NCBI RefSeq assembly: GCF_000384475.1
Contig: NZ_ARWB01000001.1
Location: 2,398,176 to 2,462,175 of the forward strand
DNA length: 64,000 bases
Reading direction: 5' to 3'
Origin: Methylopila sp. M107
GTDB lineage: Bacteria > Pseudomonadota > Alphaproteobacteria > Rhizobiales > Methylopilaceae
Shown: positions 40,954-49,424 of the stretch, piece after piece
How positions within the stretch are numbered: position 1 is the stretch's first letter
Layout: each line of letters begins with the position of its first letter
Program-made: the position numbers and the translations under genes
The notes under the pieces: generated by a model
The model's database searches: none
Told to the model about the DNA's origin: nothing
What the model saw: only the letters and a program-made list of their open reading frames with translations

Positions 40954-42168
40954 ATGCTCTACAATGCGTATGAATTCGGCTCGGACCTCGCCGGTCTGAG
41001 CCGCGCGTTCGGCGGCGTCATAAATCAGTCGCTCAGCCCGTGGATGGCGAATGGGAGCCGGTCCTTCGCGGCCCTGCCCAACGCCATCGGCACGATGATG
41101 AGCCGCTCCGGCCTGACGCATTCGCGGCCGGCCTACGGCATCGACGAAGTGATGGTGGGCAACCGGCTGGTGCCGGTCGTCGAGGAGACGGCGTTCACCG
41201 CGCCGTTCGGCGCGCTGACGCACTTCTCGAAGGACGTCGACACCCGCCAGCCCAAGGTTCTCGTCGTCGCGCCGCTCTCGGGCCATTTCGCGACGCTGCT
41301 GCGCCACACGATCAAGACATTGCTCAGCGACCACGACGTCTATGTGACCGACTGGGTGAATGCGCGCGACGTGCCGCTCGAGGCCGGGCGCTTCGGCTTC
41401 GACGAATATGTCGACCATGTCGTCAAGTTCCTGGAGGAGATCGGGCCCGGGACCCATGTGGTCGCTGTCTGCCAGCCTGCCGTGCAGGCGCTCGCCGCCT
41501 CGGCGCTGATGGCCGAGACCGGCAACGCCGCGCATCCCGCTTCGATGACGCTGATGGCGGGCCCGGTCGACGTCAGCGTCAACCCGACCAAGGTCAACCG
41601 GCTCGCGAACGACAAGCCGATCTCCTGGTTCCAGGACAACCTCATCAAGGAGGTGCCGTCGCGCTATGCCGGCCGCGGCCGCAAGGTCTATCCGGGCTTC
41701 ATCCAGCTGATGGCGTTCATGTCGATGAACGCCGGCCGGCACATCACCGGGCATTCCGACCTGTTCTGGGCCCATGTCGAGGGCGAGACCGAGAAGGCGC
41801 TGCAGATCTCGACCTTCTACGACGAGTATTTCGCGATTCTGGACCTCGCGGCCGAATTCTATCTCGAGACCGTCAAGATGGTGTTCCAGGACAACGACCT
41901 CGCCAACAACCGCCTGCTCTATCGCGGCCAGAAGCTCGACATGCGCGCCATCAAGCGCACCTCGCTGATGACCGTCGAGGGCGAGCGCGACGACATCTGC
42001 GCGGTCGGCCAGACGGTCGCGGCGCAGGACCTGTGCTCGTCGCTCAAGCCGTTCAAGAAGCGCCACCACCTGCAGGCCGGCGTCGGCCATTACGGCGTGT
42101 TCTCGGGCCGCAAGTGGGAGGCGCAGGTCTACCCGCGGGTGCAGAACTTCATCCTCGCGAACGACTGA
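40954..42168 (+). CDS. phaZ: Intracellular polyhydroxybutyrate depolymerase
   Basis: 404 residues from ATG 40954 (MLYNAYEFGSDLAGLSRAFGG), the typical start; GTG 40918 would add 12. Alpha/beta hydrolase with a Cys nucleophile: Cys173 in AVCQPAVQAL, Asp346 or 347 in EGERDDICAVG and His379 in GVGHYGVFSG, as in PhaZ of Ralstonia and rhizobia. It degrades stored PHB granules in the cytoplasm. Divergent from the GST gene; followed by the TetR gene. The presence of this enzyme implies PHB storage in the host. Confidence 0.9.
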   Translation: MLYNAYEFGSDLAGLSRAFGGVINQSLSPWMANGSRSFAALPNAIGTMMSRSGLTHSRPAYGIDEVMVGNRLVPVVEETAFTAPFGALTHFSKDVDTRQPKVLVVAPLSGHFATLLRHTIKTLLSDHDVYVTDWVNARDVPLEAGRFGFDEYVDHVVKFLEEIGPGTHVVAVCQPAVQALAASALMAETGNAAHPASMTLMAGPVDVSVNPTKVNRLANDKPISWFQDNLIKEVPSRYAGRGRKVYPGFIQLMAFMSMNAGRHITGHSDLFWAHVEGETEKALQISTFYDEYFAILDLAAEFYLETVKMVFQDNDLANNRLLYRGQKLDMRAIKRTSLMTVEGERDDICAVGQTVAAQDLCSSLKPFKKRHHLQAGVGHYGVFSGRKWEAQVYPRVQNFILAND

Positions 42169-42184
42169 CGTCACGCTTTAAGAA

Positions 42185-42204
42185 ATACGTACGGTCGTAT
42201 ATAT
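42185..42204. promoter_or_regulatory. TetR-family operator, copy 1
   Basis: The core TACGGTCGTA (42190-42199) sits in an AT-rich flank with an ATACG extension on the left. It lies just before the TetR gene and has a partner before the MFS gene in mirror orientation, which marks it as the regulator's own operator. Confidence 0.7.
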
Positions 42205-42211
42205 CGACGCC

Positions 42212-42853
42212 ATGTCCGCGAACATGGCGTCCCCCGAACCCGTCGTCGAAGACCGCCGCAAGGCGCGGGGCGCCAAGTCCCGCGCGCTGATCCTCGAACG
42301 CGCTGCCGCGATCGCCTCGACGGACGGCCTCGATGGCCTGACGATCGGCCGACTGGCCACGGAGGCCGGCGTCGCGAAGAGCAATGTGCAGGTGCTGTTC
42401 GGCGACAAGGAAGCGCTGCAGCTCGCCACAATCGACTGGGTCGGGCAGATCCATGACGCGACCATCGTCGGGCCCGCGCGCGCCGAGGCGAGCCCGCTGG
42501 CGCGGGCCCGCGCCATGGTCGAGAACTGGTTCGCCTTCGTCGAGCGCCGGCAGCTGCCCGGCGGCTGTTTCATGAACGCCGTCAGCAGCGAGTTCCGCGC
42601 GCGCCCGGGCGCGATCCGCGACCGGGTCGCGGGACGCCGCGCCGAGAAGCGCCGCCGCTATGTCGAGACGTTGCGGGACGCGCAGGACGCCGGCGAGATT
42701 GGCGTCGAGATCGACCCCGACGAGCTCGCCTTCGAACTGCTGGCGTTCCAGGCGCTCGCCAACATCGCCTTCACCATCGGCGACGACGAGGAGTTCGAGC
42801 GCGCCCGCGCGCTGTCCCGCAAGCGGCTCGACGTCGCCGCCAGCTCCGCATGA
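42212..42853 (+). CDS. TetR/AcrR family repressor
   Basis: A 213-residue protein. The N-terminal HTH (residues 23-70: SRALILERAAAIASTDGLDGLTIGRLATEAGVAKSNVQVLFGDKEALQLATIDW) is typical TetR. The C-terminal ligand domain has WFAFVERRQLPGGCFMNAVSSEF and resembles the TetR_C_16/YbiH-like groups. Copies of an operator-like site lie before this gene and before the downstream MFS gene, so it probably controls both and responds to a substrate of the transporter. Confidence 0.85.
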   Translation: MSANMASPEPVVEDRRKARGAKSRALILERAAAIASTDGLDGLTIGRLATEAGVAKSNVQVLFGDKEALQLATIDWVGQIHDATIVGPARAEASPLARARAMVENWFAFVERRQLPGGCFMNAVSSEFRARPGAIRDRVAGRRAEKRRRYVETLRDAQDAGEIGVEIDPDELAFELLAFQALANIAFTIGDDEEFERARALSRKRLDVAASSA

Positions 42854-42892
42854 TCGCCGCCCGCGCAGGCTGGACATCGCCGATCTACAATT

Positions 42893-42912
42893 ATATACGG
42901 TCGTACGTATTT
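42893..42912. promoter_or_regulatory. TetR-family operator, copy 2
   Basis: The core TACGGTCGTA (42896-42905) is followed by CGTATTT, mirroring the AAATACG on the left of copy 1. It ends just before the ribosome site GGGAGAGG of the MFS gene, where bound repressor would block transcription. Confidence 0.7.
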
Positions 42913-42929
42913 AATTGTGGGAGAGGCCT

Positions 42930-44168
42930 TTGGCCGTCTTCGAAACAACCCCGCAAGCCGTCGTGACGCCGGAGCCCCGCGAACGCACGCAGGCCGCGGC
43001 GGCCGACGCGATGACCTCGCTCTGGGTCGTGGCGGGGCTCGCCATGGCGCCCGCGGTCGCGCTCGGCTTTGGGCGGTTCGCCTATGCGCTGGTGCTCCCC
43101 GCGATGCGCGACGACCTCGGCTGGTCCTACGCCGACGCCGGCGCGATGGGCACCGCCAACGCCATCGGCTATCTGGGCGGCGCGATCGTCGCGGTCTGGT
43201 TCGCGAACCGGTTCGGGGCGAAGCGCGCCTTCGCGGCGGCGCTGATCGCGGCGGCGCTCTCGATCGCCGCGACCGCGCTGCCGTCCGGCTATTGGAGCCA
43301 AGGCGCCTTGCGCGTCTTCACCGGGCTCGCGAGCGGCGTCGCCTTCGTGATCGGCGGGGCGCTCGCGGCCGCGGCCGGCTCCGGGGGCGGTGCGGCGCGG
43401 GCGCCGACCGTGCTCGGCGTCTATGTCGGCGGCGTCGGCGCCGGCGTCGCGCTCTCGGCCGCCATCGTGCCCTTCATGATTCACGAATTCGGCTGGCGCG
43501 GCGGCTGGATCGGGCTCGGGGGCTTGTCCGTGATCGCCGTCCTGCTCGCGATCCCGGCGCTTCGCCACACGCCGGAGCCCACGACCCGGCGACCCGGCGA
43601 CGCGGCCGCGTTCAGAATCCGTCCGGTGCTGTTCGAGACCATCGGCTACGGGTTGGTCGGCGCGGGCTACATCGCCTACGCGACCTTCGTGATCGCGCAT
43701 CTGAGGCGCGAGCTCGCCTTCTCGCCGTTCGAGGTTTCTGCGTTCTGGACGGCGCTCGGGCTGTCGATCGTGGCCTCCACCTTCCTCTGGGCGCCGATCC
43801 TCGGGCGCCTGCGGGGCGGTTTCGGCCTCGTCGCGACCGGCGGCGTCATGACGGCGGGCGTGCTGCTCGTCCTGCTCGAGCCGACGCGCGTCGGCGCGTT
43901 CGCGTCCGCCGTGCTGTTCGGCGCGGCGAGCATCGCGTCGGTGACGGCGGTGACGACGCTCGCGCGCCGCATGTATCCGCCCGACGCGTGGACGGCTGCG
44001 ATCGGCGCGCTCACCGTCGCGTTCGGAACCGGCCAGATCGTCGGCCCGGTGCTGAGCGGCATCGTGTCGGACGGGCCGCAGGGGCTCGCCGCGGGACTGT
44101 GGCTCTCGGTCTGGATTCTCGCCGCCGCGATCCTCGCCGCGCTGTTCCAGCGCGAGGCGAAACCTTAG
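42930..44168 (+). CDS. YbfB/YjiJ-type MFS transporter
   Basis: About 412 residues from TTG 42930, with GGGAGAGG just upstream; TTG 42915 or ATG 43011 are alternatives. About 12 membrane helices, starting LWVVAGLAMAPAVALGFGRFAYALVLPAMRDDLGWSY, the GFGRFAYxLxLPxM signature of the YbfB/YjiJ family. Substrate unknown. It lies after the TetR gene with an operator between them, so it is probably an efflux pump induced by a ligand of that repressor. Confidence 0.85.
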   Translation: MAVFETTPQAVVTPEPRERTQAAAADAMTSLWVVAGLAMAPAVALGFGRFAYALVLPAMRDDLGWSYADAGAMGTANAIGYLGGAIVAVWFANRFGAKRAFAAALIAAALSIAATALPSGYWSQGALRVFTGLASGVAFVIGGALAAAAGSGGGAARAPTVLGVYVGGVGAGVALSAAIVPFMIHEFGWRGGWIGLGGLSVIAVLLAIPALRHTPEPTTRRPGDAAAFRIRPVLFETIGYGLVGAGYIAYATFVIAHLRRELAFSPFEVSAFWTALGLSIVASTFLWAPILGRLRGGFGLVATGGVMTAGVLLVLLEPTRVGAFASAVLFGAASIASVTAVTTLARRMYPPDAWTAAIGALTVAFGTGQIVGPVLSGIVSDGPQGLAAGLWLSVWILAAAILAALFQREAKP

Positions 44169-44292
44169 CCAAGGCGCCCCGCGACGACGCGCGGGATGCA
44201 CGTCTGGCTTGCGGAGGCTGGCGTTTCCGGTCCAAAAAACATCGAACCTTCGGAGCCTGAGGCGCGACTAAAAGGCCAAAGGGAGCACTGGG

Positions 44293-45915
44293 GTGGTGAT
44301 GCGTCTCCTTGGCCTCGTCTTCGCGATCCTGCTCGCGACGCTCGGAACCGCTTCGGCCGAGCGGCGGGTCGCGCTCGTCGTCGGCATCGACAGCTATCCG
44401 GCGCTGGGCGCCGAGCGGCAGCTCAAGAACGCGGTGAACGACGCCAAGGCGGTCGGGGCCGCGCTGCAGGGCCTCGGTTTCGACGTTCTCACGGCCGAGA
44501 ACCCGACGCGCGGCGCTTTCGTCGACAAGCTGTTCGACCTCGCGGCGCGGTTGAAGACAGGCGATACGGCGTTCTTCTTCTACGCCGGCCACGGCGTGTC
44601 GTTCGACGGCGCCAACTATTTCCTGCCCTCCGACGTGCCGCTGCCGCGCGCCACCGGCCGCGCCGAGGAGGAGCGGCTCGCCGGCCAGGCGATCGGCGAG
44701 CAGATGATCATGAAGCAGCTCAAGGATTCCGGCGCTTCGGTCGTGATGCTGGTGTTCGACGCCTGCCGGGACAATCCGCTGGCGAGCGCCGGAAAGCGCT
44801 CGCTCGGCGGCACGCGCGGCCTCGCCGTCACGGCCCCGCCGCGCGGCGCGATCGCGCTCTATTCGGCAGGCGCGGGCGAGGCCGCGCTCGATCGGCTGGG
44901 CGACGACGACACCGCGCAGAACTCCGTGTTCACCCGGGTGCTGATCGACAAGATGACGAAGCCGGGCCTCTCGGTCAGCGACATGGCGCGCGGCATCCGC
45001 AACGAGGTCGTGGCGCTCGCCGAAAAGGTCGGCCACGAGCAGACGCCGGCGCTCTACGACCAGATGATCGGCAAGGAGTACTACCTCGCCGGCCCCCCGG
45101 ACGCCGCCAAGGCGGAACTCGGCCTGCCGCCGCAGGCGCCGACGCCGGACCGCGCCGAGATCGAATGGTCCTACATCAAGGACAACGCCAATTCGAAGAT
45201 GGTCGCGGACATCATGACCCGCTATCCGTCGAGCGAGCTGATGCCGGCATGGCGCGAACGCTACGCCGCGCTCCAGCGCGAGGAGGCGTCGGCGCGCCAG
45301 ACGCCCCCGACGCCGCCGCCCTCTCCGCCCCAGTCGCCGCCGGCCTATGCGCCGCCCCAGCAGCAGCCGGCCTATGTTCCGCCGGCCCCGGACCCGCGCG
45401 ATCAGTTCCGCCTGCGGTTCGACACGGATTTTCCGGAGCGCGACGTCGACGAGTTCCGCGACGTCGACCAGCAGGCCTGCGTCTCGCGCTGCGCGGGCGA
45501 CGGCCGCTGCCAGGCCTTCACCTACAACGTGACCAAGCGCGTCTGCTTCCTGAAGAGCGGCGTCGCCCGCGTGCTCAGCTTCAAGAACGTGGTGTCGGGC
45601 GTGAAGCGCGGCTCGGGCGCGGAGGCCGAACTCGAACGCAGCGCCTATGCGGCGCCGAGCGGCGGCGGCGGCGAAGCGCAGCCGGAGCGCATCCGCGTCA
45701 CCTATGACGACGTCGACCTCGAGAATTACGGCGACGCCGGCGCCGACTACACGATCGTCTGGAACTCGAACTTCCGATCCTGCAAGTCGTCCTGCGAGAA
45801 CGACCGCCGCTGCCGCGCCTTCACATTCAACATCGGCAAGCGCGCCTGCATCCTGAAGAGCTCGTTCAAGAAGGCGGCGCGGTTCGGCGGCGCGATCAGC
45901 GGCGTCAAGGATTGA
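44293..45915 (+). CDS. Secreted caspase-like protease with two PAN domains
   Basis: 540 residues; start GTG 44293 with ATG 44299 possible. A signal peptide (RLLGLVFAILLATLGTASA) ends near residue 22. The caspase-like C14 domain (24-270) has the His-Cys pair His100 (FYAGHGVS) and Cys158 (VFDACRDNP). A linker with IEWSYIKDNANSKMVADIMTRYP and a Pro-rich stretch follow. Two PAN/apple-like modules with paired cysteines close the chain (ACVSRCAGDGRCQAFTYNV; SCKSSCENDRRCRAFTFNI). A periplasmic or outer-surface protease with ligand-binding modules is likely; the substrate is unknown. Confidence 0.85.
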   Translation: MVMRLLGLVFAILLATLGTASAERRVALVVGIDSYPALGAERQLKNAVNDAKAVGAALQGLGFDVLTAENPTRGAFVDKLFDLAARLKTGDTAFFFYAGHGVSFDGANYFLPSDVPLPRATGRAEEERLAGQAIGEQMIMKQLKDSGASVVMLVFDACRDNPLASAGKRSLGGTRGLAVTAPPRGAIALYSAGAGEAALDRLGDDDTAQNSVFTRVLIDKMTKPGLSVSDMARGIRNEVVALAEKVGHEQTPALYDQMIGKEYYLAGPPDAAKAELGLPPQAPTPDRAEIEWSYIKDNANSKMVADIMTRYPSSELMPAWRERYAALQREEASARQTPPTPPPSPPQSPPAYAPPQQQPAYVPPAPDPRDQFRLRFDTDFPERDVDEFRDVDQQACVSRCAGDGRCQAFTYNVTKRVCFLKSGVARVLSFKNVVSGVKRGSGAEAELERSAYAAPSGGGGEAQPERIRVTYDDVDLENYGDAGADYTIVWNSNFRSCKSSCENDRRCRAFTFNIGKRACILKSSFKKAARFGGAISGVKD

Positions 45916-46984
45916 GGCGCTTGTCGGGCTCGCTCGGCGGCGGTGCCGGCTGACGGCGGAACAGCGCTCCCGCGCCCTGCTGCGCGCCGGGGCCGGATTT
46001 CGGCTTGAGCTGCATGTTGGGCTGCTCGTCCGCGGCCTCCGCGCTCTCGGGCGCGGGCTCGGCGGGGTCCGGCGTCGCCTCGCCCTCCGCCGCGGCCGGC
46101 GGACGTACGGATTTGGCCGCGCCCGGGCCCGGCTGTGCGGGAGCAGCGCTCTTGTCGGCAGGCTCCCTGGCCGCGACGGACTTGGGCGGCGTCGCCTTGG
46201 GCGTGGACTTCGGCGCTGACGAGACCGGCTGGTCTTCGGTCTCGTGCGGCTCGACGAGCAGCGGACGGTCGTTCTTCTCGACCGGCTCGACCTCCTCGAG
46301 CTTCACGAAGGTCCAGCCGGCCTCCTTCAGCGCCCGGACGCCCTCCGCGACGCCCGCGCCCGCGGGACGGTGCGGCTGATTGATGTGGGCGATGACGACG
46401 TCGCCGGGCTTCGCCCGCTCGATCCGGCGCGCGACGACGCCGGCCGGCAGCGACGCGCCCTTGTCGGCGTTGAGCGAATAGCCGCCGATGCGGAAGCCGA
46501 GCTTCCTGATGGCCTCGAGCGCGTCCGCGCTGTAGCGCGCCGTCGCGCCGCGATACCAGACGGGCTTGCGCCCCGTCGCCGCCTTGATGGCGCGCGAGCC
46601 GCCCTCGACCTCGGCCTTCACGGCCTCGACTGTTCCGGCCGTGCGGATGCCGAACACGGTGAGCGCGTCGGTGACCGGGGGAACATGGTTCGCGCCGTGG
46701 TTTTCGATCTGAAACAGGTCGGGTCGCGACTGCAGAAGCTTCAGGTTCGCGCCGTTGCTCCGGATCCAGCGGTCGGTCACGAAGATCGTGGATTTGATCT
46801 CGCCGTCCAACAGCGCGTCGAGGATGCGCTGGTCGAAGCCGCCCGCGCAGGCGTCGAAGGTCAGCGCGACGCTGCGCTCGCCTTGCTTCGCCGGAAAGCT
46901 GAGCTTCGGCTCGAACTCGACCGCGCCGGCGCCGCCCGCGACGAGCGCCAGCAGGCCAGCGAGGAGGAGGCAATGAGGCTTCAC
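45905..46984 (-). CDS. Secreted polysaccharide deacetylase (NodB domain)
   Basis: 359 residues from GTG 46984 (MKPHCLLLAGLLALVAGGAGA, signal peptide). The NodB homology domain (residues 35-250) has LTFDAC with Asp44 and ENHGANH with His96 and His100 as metal ligands, plus KPVWYRGATARY and GDVVIAHINQPH. The C-terminal ~110 residues are Pro/Ala/Lys-rich and disordered. It probably removes N-acetyl groups from an envelope or extracellular glycan. It is convergent with the caspase gene, overlapping its end by 11 bases. Confidence 0.85.
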   Translation of the reverse strand: MKPHCLLLAGLLALVAGGAGAVEFEPKLSFPAKQGERSVALTFDACAGGFDQRILDALLDGEIKSTIFVTDRWIRSNGANLKLLQSRPDLFQIENHGANHVPPVTDALTVFGIRTAGTVEAVKAEVEGGSRAIKAATGRKPVWYRGATARYSADALEAIRKLGFRIGGYSLNADKGASLPAGVVARRIERAKPGDVVIAHINQPHRPAGAGVAEGVRALKEAGWTFVKLEEVEPVEKNDRPLLVEPHETEDQPVSSAPKSTPKATPPKSVAAREPADKSAAPAQPGPGAAKSVRPPAAAEGEATPDPAEPAPESAEAADEQPNMQLKPKSGPGAQQGAGALFRRQPAPPPSEPDKRLNP

Positions 46985-47138
46985 CGGACGGCTCCAACGT
47001 TCTCGCCGACGACAGGCCACTCGGAATTCGGCCAAACCATGTCCGCCCGCCGCTGGCCGCCGCGGCCGCGCAGCCGGAACAGCTCGGGCGCACAGGAGAC
47101 GGCGACATGGTTAACCATCGGTAAACGCCCGGCCGGCG

Positions 47139-47906
47139 TCACTGCGAGACGCAGTTTCCCTTGACCTTGTACTGCCTGTTGAACGCGTCGGAGATGCGCT
47201 GTCCGAGCTCGGTGACGCGCTCCGCCTCCGCGCCGTTGAACCGCGTGTGTTTCACCGCGCAGTTGTTCCAGCCGAACACCCCGACCGTGAGGCGCATGCC
47301 TGCGTCGCCGGGCCCAATGCGGGCTGTCCCCTGGAAGGTCTTGAGGCAACTTTCATCGAAGCCGGTCCCTTCGCACTGCTCCGCGCCGATCCGCTCCCAG
47401 GTCTTGACGAGATCCGCCTTGCCTTCGAGCGCGTCGACGAACGACCCGCACGCCTCGGCGGCAGGCGGATAGGACCGGAACGCGGACGGGTCCTTCAAGC
47501 CCTTCATATACGCCGCGCCGTAGCGGCAGGCGTCCTCGATCATCTCGACCCGTCCGCGGCGGTAGTCCTCGATCTCGGCCAGGTCGAGCAGCGGCGCGTC
47601 GCGGACCGCGGCCGCGGCCGCGGCGCACTCGGTCTCGAACTTCGCGACGTCGAGCGTCTCGATCTGGGAGGGCTGCGACACGAAGGGCGTGCTTGGGACG
47701 GAGGCGGACTGGCTCTTCAGCGTGTCGATCGTGCTCTGGAGCGTCTTGGCGTCGATCTTGGCGTCGTCGTAGCGCATCGCATAGGCGCAGGCGCCGTCCT
47801 CCCATTCGAGAGTCCGGCTCCGTGCGTCCGCTTCGGCGCCGGACAGCGCGACGGCGAACATGGCGGCGAGCGCCGTCGACCCGTGAGGCGCGCGGCGTCT
47901 GCGCAT
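47139..47906 (-). CDS. Secreted Cys-rich protein, unknown function
   Basis: 255 residues from ATG 47906 (GGGGAG about 8 bases before) with a signal peptide (ALAAMFAVALSGAEADA). The mature part has about nine cysteines (DGACAYAM, TECAAAA, EDACRYG, AACGSF-like, EQCEGTG, ESCLKTF, NNCAVKH, GNCVS) that may form disulfides in the periplasm. No known domain. It stands alone between the deacetylase and PepSY genes on the same strand. Confidence 0.65.
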   Translation of the reverse strand: MRRRRAPHGSTALAAMFAVALSGAEADARSRTLEWEDGACAYAMRYDDAKIDAKTLQSTIDTLKSQSASVPSTPFVSQPSQIETLDVAKFETECAAAAAAVRDAPLLDLAEIEDYRRGRVEMIEDACRYGAAYMKGLKDPSAFRSYPPAAEACGSFVDALEGKADLVKTWERIGAEQCEGTGFDESCLKTFQGTARIGPGDAGMRLTVGVFGWNNCAVKHTRFNGAEAERVTELGQRISDAFNRQYKVKGNCVSQ

Positions 47907-48007
47907 TGGACGTCTCCCCAATGGACGGCCGGATGACGTCGGCGTCGCCGACGCTCGGCTCTTATCCTCCGATCGAACAGGCAACGCCGCCTCGCGCGCA
48001 ACCCAAA

Positions 48008-48040
48008 ACTGCGCGGGCCCGGCGAAACCGGACCCGCTTG
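48008..48040 (-). terminator. Terminator of the PepSY gene
   Basis: Read on the minus strand, GCGGGTCCGG and CCGGGCCCGC form a near-perfect 10-bp stem with a 5-base loop, followed by GCAGTTTT. It lies 20 bases after the PepSY gene stop. Confidence 0.6.
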
Positions 48041-48058
48041 TTCGCGCGGTTCGATCGA

Positions 48059-48349
48059 TCAGTCGTCGAGATGCTCGTTCGAGATCGCGCCCGTCTTCGG
48101 GTCGAGGTGGAATTCGAGCGTCTTGCCGTCCTTGACGCCCTTGCCTTCCCAGCGGCCGTCGTCGGCCTCGAGCTCGGACACGGCGGTGTAGCCGGCCGCC
48201 TTGAGCTTCTCGATCGCCTGGTCGATCGGCAGCCAGTCGGCGCCCGGACGGTCGGCGAGGGCGGGCGCGGCGCTTGCGAGGCCGAGAGCCGCCGCGAGCG
48301 ACAGCGCGGCGAAAGTCCGGGTCGGGGAAATCCTGGAAGCGTGCGTCAT
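48059..48349 (-). CDS. Periplasmic PepSY-domain protein
   Basis: 96 residues from ATG 48349 with GGAGAGAA upstream. Signal peptide (FAALSLAAALGLASAAPALA). The mature part matches the small PepSY form: DWLPIDQAIEKLKAAGYTAVSELEADDGRWEGKGVKDGKTLEFHLDPKTGAI. Such proteins are often found with two-component systems that sense envelope stress or cations. It is divergent from a second PepSY gene that leads into a response regulator. Confidence 0.82.
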   Translation of the reverse strand: MTHASRISPTRTFAALSLAAALGLASAAPALADRPGADWLPIDQAIEKLKAAGYTAVSELEADDGRWEGKGVKDGKTLEFHLDPKTGAISNEHLDD

Positions 48350-48457
48350 GTGTTCTCTCCTTCGTCCTTGGATGACGCCGGTCTCGCATGTCGCTCCCAC
48401 GCCTCGCTGATAGGCGTCGTCAGCGATTTGTCAGCGTGAAGCGGATAGGCTGGTCCG

Positions 48458-48754
48458 ATGCCTCGCAGTTGTCTGCCCGCCGTCCTGCTCATCGCCGCGC
48501 TTTGCGCCGGTCACGCGGCGACTCGCGCCGCGGAGCAGGACGAGGCGCGCGCCGCGCTTCAGCGCGGCGAGATCCGGCCGCTCGAGCAGGTGCTGGACGC
48601 CGCCCGCCGCGAGGTTCCGGGCGACGTGGTGAAGGTCGAGCTCGAGCGCGACGACGGGCGCTGGACATACGAGATCAAGATCCTCACGCCTGCGGGCGAG
48701 CGGCGCGAGGTCGAGCTCGACGCAAAATCCCTCCAGATCCTCGAAGTGGACTGA
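48458..48754 (+). CDS. PepSY-domain protein in two-component operon
   Basis: 98 residues with a signal peptide (AVLLIAALCAGHAATRA). PepSY-like mature part: LEQVLDAARREVPGDVVKVELERDDGRWTYEIKILTPAGERREVELDAKSLQIL. It is 4 bases before the response regulator gene and in the same operon, so it is probably a periplasmic modulator of the kinase. Confidence 0.8.
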   Translation: MPRSCLPAVLLIAALCAGHAATRAAEQDEARAALQRGEIRPLEQVLDAARREVPGDVVKVELERDDGRWTYEIKILTPAGERREVELDAKSLQILEVD

Positions 48755-48758
48755 CGGT

Positions 48759-49424
48759 TTGCGGGTGCTGGTGGTCGAGGACGAGCCGCGCATCGCCGCC
48801 GACGTGAAGCGCGGGCTGGAGCTCGCGGGCTTCGCTGTCGACACGGTCGGAGACGGCGAGGCGGGCTGGTTCCAGGCCGACGTCGAACCTTACGACGCCA
48901 TGGTGCTCGACCTTGGCCTGCCGCGGCTCGACGGGCTGAGCGTGCTCAAGCGGCTGCGCGGATCGGGCAGCGCGTTGCCCGTGCTGATCCTCACCGCCCG
49001 CGACGGCTGGCGCGAGCGGGTCGACGGCATCAACGCAGGCGCCGACGACTATCTGGCGAAGCCGTTCCGGATGGAGGAGCTGGTCGCGCGCCTGCACGCC
49101 ATTCTGCGGCGGACGTCGGGACGGGCCTCGCAGGTCATGCGCGCCGGCGAGGTTGAGATCGACCTGACGGCCAGGAGCGTGACCGTGTCGGGCGACAGCC
49201 TGCAGCTGACGCCGCTCGAGTTTCGCCTGCTGGCCTATCTGTTCCACCGCCGCGGCGAGGTGGTGTCGGCGGGCGAGCTGCTCGACCATCTCTACGAGAG
49301 CGGGACCGATCGCGAGACCAACGCCGTCGAGGCGCTGGTGGCGCGCCTGCGCCGCAAGCTCGGCCCGTCGCTGATCGAGACGAGGCGCGGGCACGGCTAT
49401 CTGGCGCCGGCGGAGCCGTCGTGA
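48759..49424 (+). CDS. OmpR/PhoP-type response regulator
   Basis: 221 residues from TTG 48759. The receiver domain has Asp51 (MVLDLGLP), the acidic pair in VVEDEPRI, Thr in LTARD and Lys in YLAKPF. A winged-helix domain follows (LQLTPLEFRLLAYLFHRRGEVVS, ETNAVEALVARLRRKLGPSLIETRRGHGYL). It acts with the kinase encoded next, overlapping by four bases, and probably controls the PepSY genes beside it. Confidence 0.9.
   Translation: MRVLVVEDEPRIAADVKRGLELAGFAVDTVGDGEAGWFQADVEPYDAMVLDLGLPRLDGLSVLKRLRGSGSALPVLILTARDGWRERVDGINAGADDYLAKPFRMEELVARLHAILRRTSGRASQVMRAGEVEIDLTARSVTVSGDSLQLTPLEFRLLAYLFHRRGEVVSAGELLDHLYESGTDRETNAVEALVARLRRKLGPSLIETRRGHGYLAPAEPS

Noticed and set aside
37140-40973. 1277-codon plus-strand open frame over ppc and the GST gene
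   Set aside because: Antisense to two clear enzymes; its composition is typical of the antisense frame in very GC-rich genes.
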